Shown one piece after another: positions 1-8,399 of a stretch of DNA of 64,000 nt. Under the pieces are notes generated by a model. The model did not search any database. It was not told the origin of the DNA and saw only the letters and a program-made list of their open reading frames with translations. The stretch's first letter is position 1. Each line of letters opens with the position of its first letter. Source of the DNA: Burkholderiaceae bacterium (lineage in GTDB: Bacteria > Pseudomonadota > Gammaproteobacteria > Burkholderiales > Burkholderiaceae_C); assembly GCA_024235855.1 (NCBI GenBank), contig JACKLN010000012.1, positions 1 through 64,000 of the forward strand. The letters are read 5' to 3'. The position numbers were made by a program, and so were the translations under genes.

Positions 1-12
1 GGAGCCCTCTGA
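1..12 (+). other. Possible last codons of an upstream gene, plus RBS of the first gene
   Basis: Read in frame 1 this is three sense codons and a TGA stop that abuts the ATG at 13, as expected if an upstream gene of the same operon ends here. The GGAG at 1-4 is well spaced as ribosome binding site for the gene at 13. Nothing else can be said from 12 bases. Confidence 0.35.
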
Positions 13-1134
13 ATGCCAACGAAAGACATCCGCTGGGGCATCATCGGCTGCGGCAGCATGGGCCGCGAGCACATCCTGAACCTGGCAGCGCTCGGCGGCG
101 CCGAGGTCACCGCCATCGCCGACCCGGACGCGAACAGTCGTGCCCAGGCCGCGGTGCTGGCCCGGCAATGTCGCTTCTTGCCACGCATGTTCGAAGCCCA
201 CGCCGACTTGCTGGACAGCGGCCTGTGCGACGCCGTGATCGTGGCGTCCCCCAACTTCACGCACGCCGCCGTGCTGCGCGACGTGCTGGCCACCGACCTG
301 CACGTGCTGGCCGAGAAGCCGATCGTCACACGGATGGAAGATGGCGCCGACCTGCTTCAGCGCGCCGCCGGCCGCAAGCCGCTGACATGGGTGGCGATGG
401 AGTACCGCTACATGCCGCCGGTGGCCGAGGCGATCCGCATGGCGCATGCGGGCGACGTGGGCCGGATCCACCAGGTGGCCATCCGCGAACACCGCGAACC
501 CTTCTACCCCAAGGTGGGCGACTGGAACCGCTTCAGCGCCAACACTGGCGGCACCCTGGTCGAGAAGTGCTGCCACTACTTCAACCTGATGGACCTGATC
601 GTCGGTGAACACCCGGCACGCGTGTTCGCCAGCGGCGCGCAGAGCGTGAACCACCTGGACGAGAACTACGACGGCAGGGTGCCCGACATCCTGGACAACG
701 CCTACGTCGTGGTGGAGTACCCCGGCGGCGCGCGCGCCTGTCTGGACCTGTGCATGTTCGCCGAAGGCTCCACCGACAACGAGCACCTGGTCATCGTGGG
801 CGACGAAGGCAAGCTCGAATCGCTGCTGCCGTCGCTGGTGCTGCGCCACAGTCGCCGTGCCGACTGGGGCCGCCGCGCCATCTGGGGCCAGGCCTCGGGC
901 ACCGGCCGCGGGGTGGAAACCCGGCGCGTCTGGGACACGAACATCCGTTACGCCGGCGCGCATTTCGGTGCGTCCTACATCGAGCACCAGCGCTTCGCCG
1001 CCGCGCTGCGCGAAGGGCGGCCGGCCGAGATCCCGCTGGAGGAGGGCCTGCGCAGCGTAGCCACGGGCATTGCCGCCCACCGCAGCATCGCCGAAGGGCG
1101 GGTGGTGGACATGGCCGAGGTCTGGACCGCATGA
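13..1134 (+). CDS. Gfo/Idh/MocA family NAD(P)-dependent oxidoreductase
   Basis: A 373-residue protein with the family's two-domain plan. An N-terminal Rossmann fold has the nucleotide-binding GCGSMG motif at residues 12-17, and the EKP motif (101-103) holds the lysine that usually takes part in catalysis. A C-terminal alpha/beta domain follows. Members oxidise or reduce sugars, inositols or related polyols with NAD(P) in the cytoplasm; the substrate cannot be read from the sequence. ATG is preceded by GGAG at 1-4. The stop overlaps the start of the following SDR by 4 bases (ATGA), so the two are translationally coupled and probably act on the same carbohydrate-like compound. Confidence 0.9.
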   Translation: MPTKDIRWGIIGCGSMGREHILNLAALGGAEVTAIADPDANSRAQAAVLARQCRFLPRMFEAHADLLDSGLCDAVIVASPNFTHAAVLRDVLATDLHVLAEKPIVTRMEDGADLLQRAAGRKPLTWVAMEYRYMPPVAEAIRMAHAGDVGRIHQVAIREHREPFYPKVGDWNRFSANTGGTLVEKCCHYFNLMDLIVGEHPARVFASGAQSVNHLDENYDGRVPDILDNAYVVVEYPGGARACLDLCMFAEGSTDNEHLVIVGDEGKLESLLPSLVLRHSRRADWGRRAIWGQASGTGRGVETRRVWDTNIRYAGAHFGASYIEHQRFAAALREGRPAEIPLEEGLRSVATGIAAHRSIAEGRVVDMAEVWTA

Positions 1135-1916
1135 ACGCCTACGCCCGCTACCCGTCGCTGCGCGGCAAGGTCGTCTTCATCTCCGGCGGCAGTTCCGGCA
1201 TCGGCGCCGAACTGGTGCGCGCCTTTGCCGCCCAGGGCGCCCGCGTGGCCTTCTGCGGCACGCGCGACGGCGGCGGCGACGCCCTGATCGCCGAATGCAC
1301 CGCGGCCGGTCACCCGGCGCCGTGGTACGCGCCCTGCGACGTGCGCGACGTGCCGGCCTACCAGGCCCTGCTGGCCCGTGTGGCCCAGGAACTGGGCCCC
1401 GTCGGCGTGCTCGTCAACAACGCCGGCCGCGACGACCGCCATGCGATGGAAGACGTGACGCCGGACTTCTGGGACGACCGCCTGGCGCTGAACCTGAAGC
1501 ACTACTTCTTCGCCATCCAGGCCGTGGCGCCGGGCATGGCGGCGGCCGGCGGCGGCAGCATCGTCAACATGGGCTCGGTGAGCTGGATGCGCGGGCGGCC
1601 CAACCTGGTGGGCTACACCACGGCCAAGGCCGGCATCCTGGGTCTCACGCGCACACTGGCGCGCGAACTGGGGCCGCGGCACATCCGCGTCAACGCCGTC
1701 GTGCCCGGCGCCATCGTCACCGAGCGCCAGACCACGCTGCACCGCGACCCGGCGGCCGACCAGGCCTTCCTGGACGCGCAGTGCCTGAAGATCCGCCTCG
1801 ACCCCGGCCACGTGGCGCGGCCCACGCTGTTCCTGGCCGCCGACGACAGCAACGGCATGACCGGCCAGCACGTGCTGGTGGACGCGGGCATCGCGCAGCA
1901 GTCGGTGCTGAGCTGA
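1131..1916 (+). CDS. SDR family NAD(P)-dependent oxidoreductase
   Basis: A 261-residue classical short-chain dehydrogenase. The glycine-rich cofactor loop GGSSGIG lies at 19-25, the NNAG stretch at 96-99, a serine in the GSVS segment near 149, and the catalytic pair Tyr162/Lys166 (YTTAK). The Asp-free loop after the second beta strand does not settle NAD versus NADP preference. The start is the ATG at 1131 overlapping the stop of the upstream Gfo/Idh/MocA gene; a longer upstream reading would run through that gene. With its partner it likely forms a two-step sugar/polyol oxidation module. Substrate unknown. Confidence 0.9.
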   Translation: MNAYARYPSLRGKVVFISGGSSGIGAELVRAFAAQGARVAFCGTRDGGGDALIAECTAAGHPAPWYAPCDVRDVPAYQALLARVAQELGPVGVLVNNAGRDDRHAMEDVTPDFWDDRLALNLKHYFFAIQAVAPGMAAAGGGSIVNMGSVSWMRGRPNLVGYTTAKAGILGLTRTLARELGPRHIRVNAVVPGAIVTERQTTLHRDPAADQAFLDAQCLKIRLDPGHVARPTLFLAADDSNGMTGQHVLVDAGIAQQSVLS

Positions 1917-1920
1917 GCAT

Positions 1921-2130
1921 TCAGCGGTGCGGTGAGGCTGCCGGTTCGACAGATGTCGACAGCGTGCCGGCCACGGCCTGCTGCACCCCCTGCAGCGCGG
2001 TCAGCAGTTCTGCCCCGCTGGCGAATCGCCGTCGTTCGCCACTGAGCACGTGTTCGATCTCGCCAGCCAGCGTGTTGGCCGGCGCAGAAACCAGCCGCAG
2101 GGCATAGGTCTGTGGGCAGGGTTGTCTCAT
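1921..2130 (-). CDS. Small hypothetical protein paired with STAND-type regulator (copy A)
   Basis: A 69-residue protein, start chosen at ATG 2130 because AGGA sits about 10 bases upstream; a longer frame begins at 2193 without a good RBS. The first ~45 residues look like a small folded alpha/beta unit (TYALRLV, then a segment ending FASGAELLTALQ), followed by a Ser/Pro/Ala-rich tail. It aligns without gaps over ~40 residues to the small protein at 59891-60115, which also sits beside a STAND-type ATPase regulator. It is transcribed divergently from the regulator at 2240. Function unknown; a partner or modulator of the regulator is an inference from the repeated context. Confidence 0.6.
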   Translation of the reverse strand: MRQPCPQTYALRLVSAPANTLAGEIEHVLSGERRRFASGAELLTALQGVQQAVAGTLSTSVEPAASPHR

Positions 2131-2213
2131 GGTGCTTCCTGGCAAGGGGGATGGGCGCAGTTTGAGGCGGGCAACGTCCAAAGTCGTCAGCACACCGTCG
2201 GTTTCCGGTCAGC

Positions 2214-2228
2214 GCCGTCGATGACGGC
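2214..2228. promoter_or_regulatory. Short inverted repeat in divergent promoter region
   Basis: Arms GCCGTC and GACGGC separated by 3 bases, directly upstream of the GTG start of the regulator at 2240 and inside the 109-base gap shared with the divergent small gene. It could be an operator or part of a leader hairpin. In sequence this GC-rich a 6-base-arm repeat can arise by chance. Confidence 0.25.
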
Positions 2229-2239
2229 AGAATGAGCCG

Positions 2240-4948
2240 GTGACCGAGCACAGTGCCATCCGATTGATCCGCTTCGGCGACTTCGAGCTCGACATCCCCG
2301 ATGCCCGGCTGCGTCGGGCGGGCACGGTGGTGGACCTGCCGCCGAAGTCGTTCGAACTGCTGGTGTGCCTCGTCCGCAGGCCGCAGACCCTGGTGCCCAA
2401 GGACGACCTGCTCGACATCGTCTGGGGCCGGCGCTTCGTCAGCGAAGGCGCGATCAAGACCGTGGTGAGCGAACTCCGGGCCGCCCTGGGCGACGACGCC
2501 AAGGCCCCGCGCTGGATCGAGACCGTGCCGCGCCGGGGCTACCGCTTCATCGGCGAGGTGAGCGGCGGGCTGGCGCCGGCGGTGGCACCGGCACCTCCAC
2601 CGGAGCCCGCGCCACCGTTGAACGCCACGGCCAGCCTTGCGGCACCGCCACCCGAAGGCAACCTGCCGCCTGCCGGGCCCGCGCTGTTCGGCCGCGATGA
2701 CGACATTGCCGCCCTGTGCGAGCAGGTGGACCGCACCTCGCTGCTCACGCTCACCGGGCCCGGCGGCGTCGGCAAGACCCGCCTGGCACAGGCCGTGGCC
2801 CGCGCGCGCCAGGGGCGGCACGCCGGCGGTGTCTGGTGGCTGCCGCTCGCGCCCCTGGCCCCGGGGACGACCGACCCCGGCATCCTGCGCAGCGCACTTG
2901 CCCGTGCGCTGCGCGTCGCCCCGCTGGGCACCGGCAGTGACGCCGAACTGGTGCGCGCCATCGGTGGCGAGCCACTCCTGCTGGTGCTGGACAACGCCGA
3001 GCACCTGCTCGACGTGCTGGCGCCCTGGCTGGCTGACTGGGCACCCCACCTGCCCGGGCTGCGGCTACTGATCACCAGCCGGGAGCCGCTGCAGTTGCCG
3101 GGCGAACAGGTCTGGCGCGTCGCACCCCTGCCCGTGCCAGCCGACGACGAGCGCTGCGGTGCCGAGGACATGGCCGACAACCCCGCACTGCGGTTGCTGG
3201 TGGCGCGCATCGGCGCCCGGCTGCAGGGGTTCACGCCCGGGCCGGCACAGCAGCAGGCGCTGGCGAAGATCTGCCGCTCGCTGGACGGCCTGCCGCTGGC
3301 CCTGGAGCTCGGCGCGGCCCGGGTGCCCGTGCTCGGGGTGCACGGTCTGGCGGAGCAGCTCGAGGACGACGACGCCGGACACCGCCTGCAATTGCTGACG
3401 CAGGGCGCCCGCACCGCCCTGCCGCACCAGCGCACGCTGCGCGCCACGCTGGACTGGAGCCATGCGCTGCTCACACCCACCGAGCAGCGCGTGCTGCGCC
3501 GGCTGGCGGTGTTCCGCGGCGGGTTCACGGCCGCCACGGCGCGCGCAGTGGCCACCGCGCCGGACGAGGACCCCTGGACCACGCTCGACGCGCTGGCCAC
3601 GCTGAGCGACAAGTCCATGCTCGTGGCCGCGGCGCCCGATGCCCCGGACGCCCGCATCGGCATGCTGGAGAGCGTGCGCGAGTACGCCCTGGAACAGCTG
3701 GAGGCCAGCGGCGAGGCGGATGCCACGGCGCGGCGGCACCTGCTGGCCATGGTGACCCTGTTCACCGAGGCCGAGGCCATGGCGCTGGACGTGCCCCAGC
3801 TGCCCTGGCTGGTCCCGCTGGAGCCGGAGCTGGAAAACCTGCGCAGCGCACTGCGCTGGGCCGAGGCGCACGCCGACGACCCCGCGGTGACCGACGCCCG
3901 GCTGGATCTGGTCGCGGCCTCGGCCCGCTACTTCCAGCGCATGGCGCTGTCGGCCGAAGGCGGGCGGTTCTGCCTGTCGGTGCGCGCCAGCGCCGAGACC
4001 CACAGCGACCCCCTGCGGCGCGCCGGCGTCGACCTGGCCGTGGGCACGCTCTGCCGCTTCACGCCGATGCTCGGGGTCGAGGAAAACCTGGCCGTGGCGC
4101 GCCGTGCGGTGCAGACCTTCGAGGACCATGGCGACTCGACGCGGGCCTATTACGCGCACTATTTGGCCTGGGCCCTGGCGCTGGAGGTGGGCGAGCACGT
4201 AGCGCGGGCCCACCATGTCCAGCGCATGGCCGAACTGATCCAGCCGTCCTGGGGGCCGATGCGGACGCGCCTGATGCGCAGCGCCTGGGCCCAGGACCAG
4301 CGCCTGCTGGGCCACGCCGAGACGTTCCTGCAGGCCTGCCGGGAAGACCTGGCCATGCTGCGCAACGTCGATGCCCAGGCCGAGAGCTGGATCGCCGCCC
4401 ACACGCTGATGCTGGCCGAGCACGACCTCGGGGAAGTTGACCGCGCGCTGACCATCGGCCAGTCCATCATTGACGAGATCCGTGCCGCGGGCCGGTTGCG
4501 GGGCCAGACCCAGGTGCTGGTCATGCACACGGCCATGCGCGCCGATGCCGGCGACGTGGCCGGCACCCGTGCCGCGCTGGCCGAGGCCGTACCCACGCTG
4601 GGCACCATGCGGAGTACCGAACTGCTGTGGCTGGCCATGGCGTGGCTGGCCTGGCACGAAGGCCGCCCCGCCGATGCCGCGCGGCTGCTGGGCTGGTTCG
4701 ACTCCCCGGTGCGCGGCTGCGGGGCCTACGGGCCGCGGACCTTCACGCGGCGGTCCATCGCCAGGCTGTCGGCGCTCCTGGACACCGCACTGGGCGCGCG
4801 CGAACACCAGGGCCTCCAGGCCACTGGCACCGCGCTGGGCCAGACCGAGGCCCTGCGGGTGGGCCTGCGCGCACCCGACGATGACCGTCGGTGCGCACCC
4901 CGCCCCGGTACCCCGCCACAAACCGACGCAAACCCGACCGCTTCCTGA
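2240..4948 (+). CDS. Winged-helix transcriptional regulator fused to STAND-type ATPase and helical repeats
   Basis: A 902-residue cytoplasmic regulator. Residues ~8-105 form an OmpR/PhoB-type winged-helix DNA-binding domain (ending in the typical PRRGYRF at 97-103). After a Pro/Ala-rich linker comes an NTPase domain with Walker A GPGGVGKT at 173-180 and Walker B-like LLLVLDN at 246-252, then an SREPL segment typical of the AfsR/MalT-like STAND class. The last ~450 residues are alpha-helical, TPR-like, and probably sense a ligand or partner. There is no receiver domain or phospho-acceptor aspartate. Start is GTG 2240 with a weak RBS. It precedes two PEP-CTERM genes and a serine hydrolase on the same strand, which are its likely targets (inference). 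Confidence 0.8.
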   Translation: MTEHSAIRLIRFGDFELDIPDARLRRAGTVVDLPPKSFELLVCLVRRPQTLVPKDDLLDIVWGRRFVSEGAIKTVVSELRAALGDDAKAPRWIETVPRRGYRFIGEVSGGLAPAVAPAPPPEPAPPLNATASLAAPPPEGNLPPAGPALFGRDDDIAALCEQVDRTSLLTLTGPGGVGKTRLAQAVARARQGRHAGGVWWLPLAPLAPGTTDPGILRSALARALRVAPLGTGSDAELVRAIGGEPLLLVLDNAEHLLDVLAPWLADWAPHLPGLRLLITSREPLQLPGEQVWRVAPLPVPADDERCGAEDMADNPALRLLVARIGARLQGFTPGPAQQQALAKICRSLDGLPLALELGAARVPVLGVHGLAEQLEDDDAGHRLQLLTQGARTALPHQRTLRATLDWSHALLTPTEQRVLRRLAVFRGGFTAATARAVATAPDEDPWTTLDALATLSDKSMLVAAAPDAPDARIGMLESVREYALEQLEASGEADATARRHLLAMVTLFTEAEAMALDVPQLPWLVPLEPELENLRSALRWAEAHADDPAVTDARLDLVAASARYFQRMALSAEGGRFCLSVRASAETHSDPLRRAGVDLAVGTLCRFTPMLGVEENLAVARRAVQTFEDHGDSTRAYYAHYLAWALALEVGEHVARAHHVQRMAELIQPSWGPMRTRLMRSAWAQDQRLLGHAETFLQACREDLAMLRNVDAQAESWIAAHTLMLAEHDLGEVDRALTIGQSIIDEIRAAGRLRGQTQVLVMHTAMRADAGDVAGTRAALAEAVPTLGTMRSTELLWLAMAWLAWHEGRPADAARLLGWFDSPVRGCGAYGPRTFTRRSIARLSALLDTALGAREHQGLQATGTALGQTEALRVGLRAPDDDRRCAPRPGTPPQTDANPTAS

Positions 4949-4985
4949 CGACAGCGCGCCCGGCGCTCCCGACACTGCCGGTCAT

Positions 4986-5000
4986 CGATCCCCCGGATCG
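4986..5000. promoter_or_regulatory. Short inverted repeat upstream of PEP-CTERM gene
   Basis: Arms CGATCC and GGATCG with a 3-base spacer, 25 bases before the ATG at 5025. It could be an operator for the PEP-CTERM unit or a small terminator of the regulator gene. No comparable sequence is obvious before the other PEP-CTERM genes in the window. Confidence 0.25.
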
Positions 5001-5024
5001 TGACCCCTTGTCGAGGAGAGCCCC

Positions 5025-5780
5025 ATGACCACCGCCCATCCTGCCTGCAGCGCCACCGCACAGGCTCCTGCTCGCCGTCGGCGCCCCGCCGCCCGGCCGG
5101 CCCGTCGCACCACCATCGCCTTGTCGGCCATCCTGGCCATCCTGGCCGGCACCAGCGCCCGCGCCGAGTTCACGGTCTTCGACGACCGCGCCGAATTCCT
5201 GGCCGCCACGCTGCAGTCCACCACGGAGAGCTTCGACAGCTGGGTCAAGGACACCGGTTTTCACACCAACGCGGTGGACGTCGGCGCCTTCACGCTGTCG
5301 ATGACGCCCGGCGCGGGCACGATCTACAACCTGATCGACGCGCCGCCACAGAAGTCGAACTCCACCAACCTCAACGGCACGACGCACCTGATGGTCTTCA
5401 CCGACACCGGGATCGACCTGACGTTCAGCTTCGATCAGCCGATCACCGCCTTCGGCGCCGACTTCAAGGGCATCAACGACGAATTCGAGCGCACGCTGTT
5501 CAGCGCCGGCGGCGTCTTCATCACCGTGCCCGGTGAGCCCGTCAACCTGCAGTTGACGTTTTTCGGCTTCACCAGCGACACGCCGTTCGACAGCGTCACC
5601 TTCCACGGCGTGCGCAACGACATCTACGGCATCGACGATGTCACCTTCGGCACCGCGCTGCGGGTGCCGGCGGTGCCGGAGCCGGGGTCCATGGCGATGC
5701 TGGGCATCGGGCTCGCAGGGGTCGCGGCGGCACGACGCCGCGCCACCCGGAAAGCCGGCCAGACGGCCAGCGGCACCTGA
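5025..5780 (+). CDS. PEP-CTERM sorting domain-containing exported protein
   Basis: A 251-residue secreted protein. The N terminus is Arg-rich (residues 17-29) followed by a hydrophobic stretch (30-44), consistent with a long signal peptide cleaved near residue 47. The body is beta-rich with the pattern of a carbohydrate-binding-like beta sandwich. The C terminus has the exosortase sorting signal: VPEP at 217-220, a hydrophobic helix, then an Arg cluster (AARRRA, 235-240), with an unusual 11-residue extension after it. The start has GAGGAGAG just upstream. In bacteria with exosortase such proteins are exported, cleaved at PEP and associated with extracellular polysaccharide. First of a PEP-CTERM/PEP-CTERM/serine hydrolase run. 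Confidence 0.88.
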   Translation: MTTAHPACSATAQAPARRRRPAARPARRTTIALSAILAILAGTSARAEFTVFDDRAEFLAATLQSTTESFDSWVKDTGFHTNAVDVGAFTLSMTPGAGTIYNLIDAPPQKSNSTNLNGTTHLMVFTDTGIDLTFSFDQPITAFGADFKGINDEFERTLFSAGGVFITVPGEPVNLQLTFFGFTSDTPFDSVTFHGVRNDIYGIDDVTFGTALRVPAVPEPGSMAMLGIGLAGVAAARRRATRKAGQTASGT

Positions 5781-5859
5781 CCGCCGGCGGCGCCGCACAC
5801 CTGGCGGCGGCATGGCCGTGCCGTCGCAACACCCAACACTGTCTTTCGGAAACGACTTC

Positions 5860-6486
5860 ATGACATCTGTCCTTCGCCATCTCGCACACGCGTCGCGCTG
5901 CGCGCCCCTCCTGCTTGGCCTGGCCGCTCCAGCCTGCCTGGCCGCGCCGGTCACCGTCGACTTCGGCGGCGGCGACGGCCCCTTGCCATATGGCGAGAAC
6001 GGGTTCGTCGTCCAGGGCGGTGGCGCCCAGGGCTGGGCCGGTGTCACCGACGCCGTGCTGCAGGACACGACGCTCGCGGCCGGCGAGAGCGTTCGCATCG
6101 CACGCCAGGGCGGTGGCACCTTTCGCCTGCTGTCCTTCGACCTCTACCGCCACGACAACCTGCACGCGACCTTCGACCTGCTGGGCTTCATCGATGGCCT
6201 GCAGGTGGTCGACTTCGGCAGCTACGCGCTGGGCGGCGGCGAGTACTTCCAGACGCTGATGAGCAGCAGCAACGCGCTCGTCGACGAGCTGCGCCTGGTG
6301 GGCACCGGCGGCCGCGGGCCGAACGTCGTCTGGGACAACTTCGTCTTCGACGTGGCACGCCAGCCGGTCCCGGAACCGGCCTCCCTGCCCCTGGCACTGG
6401 CCGGTGCTGCCGCGCTGGCGATCTTCGGTCGCCGGCATCAGGTCGGGTCGGGCCGGGCCTGCCTCCTGCCGAGCCGACCGTGCTGA
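5860..6486 (+). CDS. PEP-CTERM sorting domain-containing exported protein
   Basis: A 208-residue protein with a signal peptide (cleavage probably after the Ala-rich segment near 28), a beta-rich body of ~130 residues, and a C-terminal tripartite sorting tag: PVPEP at 169-173, hydrophobic helix, then basic GRRH at 190-193. Another ~15 residues follow the basic cluster, which is longer than usual. Start ATG 5860 has CGGAAACG upstream; a longer in-frame extension upstream has no supporting RBS. It lies 79 bases after the first PEP-CTERM gene and 85 bases before the serine hydrolase. Specific role unknown; the family is associated with exopolysaccharide and biofilm matrix. Confidence 0.85.
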   Translation: MTSVLRHLAHASRCAPLLLGLAAPACLAAPVTVDFGGGDGPLPYGENGFVVQGGGAQGWAGVTDAVLQDTTLAAGESVRIARQGGGTFRLLSFDLYRHDNLHATFDLLGFIDGLQVVDFGSYALGGGEYFQTLMSSSNALVDELRLVGTGGRGPNVVWDNFVFDVARQPVPEPASLPLALAGAAALAIFGRRHQVGSGRACLLPSRPC

Positions 6487-6571
6487 CCCGCTGACCTGCT
6501 GTCGCGCCATGCATGGCGCGGCGCACCACCTCACCCATCCGCTCCAGACCGCTTCGCTCGAGGAGAGACCC

Positions 6572-8365
6572 ATGACGCCCCGACTTCGCCCGACTTCGAC
6601 GTCCCGCCGCCCGACACCCGCCCTGACCCTGCTGCCCCTGGCCGCTGGACTATGCCTGGGTGGACCTGCCGCGTCCGCGGCCACGGCGCCCACCGAGGCC
6701 GACGCACTGAGCCAGGCGATGGCGCAGGCGCAGGCGGCATCACCGGCACCTGCCCGGCTGCCGGGCCTGCTGAAGCACTACCTGCGGCTACGGAAGCAGA
6801 CGCCGGTCGACGGGGTCGACGAGTCGCCGGAGGCCAGCCCGGGGGACCCGACCGGCCTGGCCATCGTGCTGCCGCAGGTCTTGTCCACCGTCGAGCAGGC
6901 CTTGGCCACCGCGCCGACGGCGATGCTCGGCGCGCTGCAGGCAGCGCAGACCGGCTACGCCGCCGCGCTGACCAGGCTGCACGCCGGCAGCAACGACGCC
7001 ACGCCGCAGCACCTGGTCGGTGTGCTGACGGCGATGGCCGACGGCCAGGCCGCGATGGACCAGGCCCTCGACATCGCCGCCGTGATCGACCCACCCGCCG
7101 TGGCGCTGCTGCTGCCGGCCGTGCAGGCCGCGCGCGAGGCAGCGCGCCGCACCAGCCGCAGCACCATGGACCTGGCCCTGGCCGCCGGCGTCAGCGCCGG
7201 TCGCCTGGCGCCGGCGGAATCGGCGCTGCGCACGGCAGACGCGCTGTTCGACGCCGGCGACTATGGCGGTGCCGGCCAGCAGTACGCCGGCGCCTTCGGC
7301 CTGGCCGCCAACACCGTGGTCTTCAGCATGGACCGCTTCGAGCAGAACCTGCGTGAGGTGTTCGACACCAACACCGTGGGTTGGTCGTATGCGCTGTCGC
7401 AAGCCGGCAACCTGGCGCGCAGCGGCAGTTCGGGCCTGGCCCGCACCGGGTCCGACCAGCCTTCGACCGCCCAGTCGCCGACCAAGAAAATGCACGTGGC
7501 CAGCGTCAGCAAGACGATGACGGCCATCGTGGTGCTGCGCCGGCTGACCGAGATGGGTCTGTCGGTGGACACCGCCATCGGCCCCTGGCTGCCGATGGGC
7601 TGGACGCGCCCGGCGGACGTCCACAGCATCACCTTCCGCCAGCTCCTGACGCACACCAGCGGATTCGGCCAGAACGCCCCCGGCGGCAGCGACTACCTGA
7701 ACCTGCAGGTGATGGCGGCGCAGCCCGTGCCGGGCAAGGGCAGCTTCGACTACGAGAACGCCAACTTCGGCCTGCTGCGCGTGATCACCGCCAAGCTGCT
7801 CGGCCTGGACGCTTCGGCGCTGCCCTTCAACGCAGGCGCACTGACCTCGGCCGCCTTCCTGTCGTACGCCCAGACCGTCTTCGACGCCGCCGGCGTGCCT
7901 TTCAGCTGCGAGCCACAGGGCACGAACCCCACGCGCCAGTACGACTTTCCCGACAGCGGCAACCCAGGCTACGCCGAGCCCTCGCGCTCCCTGAACTGCG
8001 GCGGCTTCGGCGTGCAGGTCAGCGCCACGAACCTGGCGCGCACGCTGGCCTACCTGCGCTACACACAGGACCTGATGCCTGCGGCGCAGTTCCTGGCCAT
8101 GAAGACCGGTTTCCTCGGCTTCATGAACCCCACCGACTACGACTACGCGCAGGGCGTCTTCGGCACCTATCACACGCACGGCGGCGACTGGGACCACACG
8201 GGTTCCGGCGGCCTGGACGCCTGCGTGATGGTGTTCCCGATCAACGTCGAGGCTGCCGTCACCATCAACTCCAGCCGCAAGGAACTCGGTCAGGGCTACC
8301 CCAATGGCGGCTACCAGTGCAGGGTCATCAAGTGGGCGTTCGAGAACGCCTGGGTGGCCCACTGA
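6572..8365 (+). CDS. Exported class C beta-lactamase-like serine hydrolase with novel N-terminal region
   Basis: A 597-residue protein with a signal peptide (hydrophobic core ~16-30). Residues ~300-597 are a serine beta-lactamase/DD-peptidase fold: SxxK nucleophile motif SVSK at 311-314, YxN motif YEN at 394-396, and HTGSGG late in the chain as the usual KTG/HTG element. The ~250 residues between signal peptide and catalytic domain are helical and Ala-rich and include LLLPAVQAAREAARR at 179-193, a stretch also seen in DUF1559 pilin-like proteins. Start ATG 6572 follows AGGAGAG. It likely hydrolyses an amide or ester in the periplasm; the substrate is unknown. It may be co-expressed with the two PEP-CTERM genes upstream. 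Confidence 0.82.
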   Translation: MTPRLRPTSTSRRPTPALTLLPLAAGLCLGGPAASAATAPTEADALSQAMAQAQAASPAPARLPGLLKHYLRLRKQTPVDGVDESPEASPGDPTGLAIVLPQVLSTVEQALATAPTAMLGALQAAQTGYAAALTRLHAGSNDATPQHLVGVLTAMADGQAAMDQALDIAAVIDPPAVALLLPAVQAAREAARRTSRSTMDLALAAGVSAGRLAPAESALRTADALFDAGDYGGAGQQYAGAFGLAANTVVFSMDRFEQNLREVFDTNTVGWSYALSQAGNLARSGSSGLARTGSDQPSTAQSPTKKMHVASVSKTMTAIVVLRRLTEMGLSVDTAIGPWLPMGWTRPADVHSITFRQLLTHTSGFGQNAPGGSDYLNLQVMAAQPVPGKGSFDYENANFGLLRVITAKLLGLDASALPFNAGALTSAAFLSYAQTVFDAAGVPFSCEPQGTNPTRQYDFPDSGNPGYAEPSRSLNCGGFGVQVSATNLARTLAYLRYTQDLMPAAQFLAMKTGFLGFMNPTDYDYAQGVFGTYHTHGGDWDHTGSGGLDACVMVFPINVEAAVTINSSRKELGQGYPNGGYQCRVIKWAFENAWVAH

Positions 8366-8399
8366 TGCCCGTTCGGGCGGGCTCACGCACAATGGATGC

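Noticed and set aside
3065..4975. 636-codon minus-strand open frame opposite the STAND regulator
   Set aside because: An antisense shadow caused by GC3 bias; it lacks any domain, while the plus strand has wHTH and Walker motifs.
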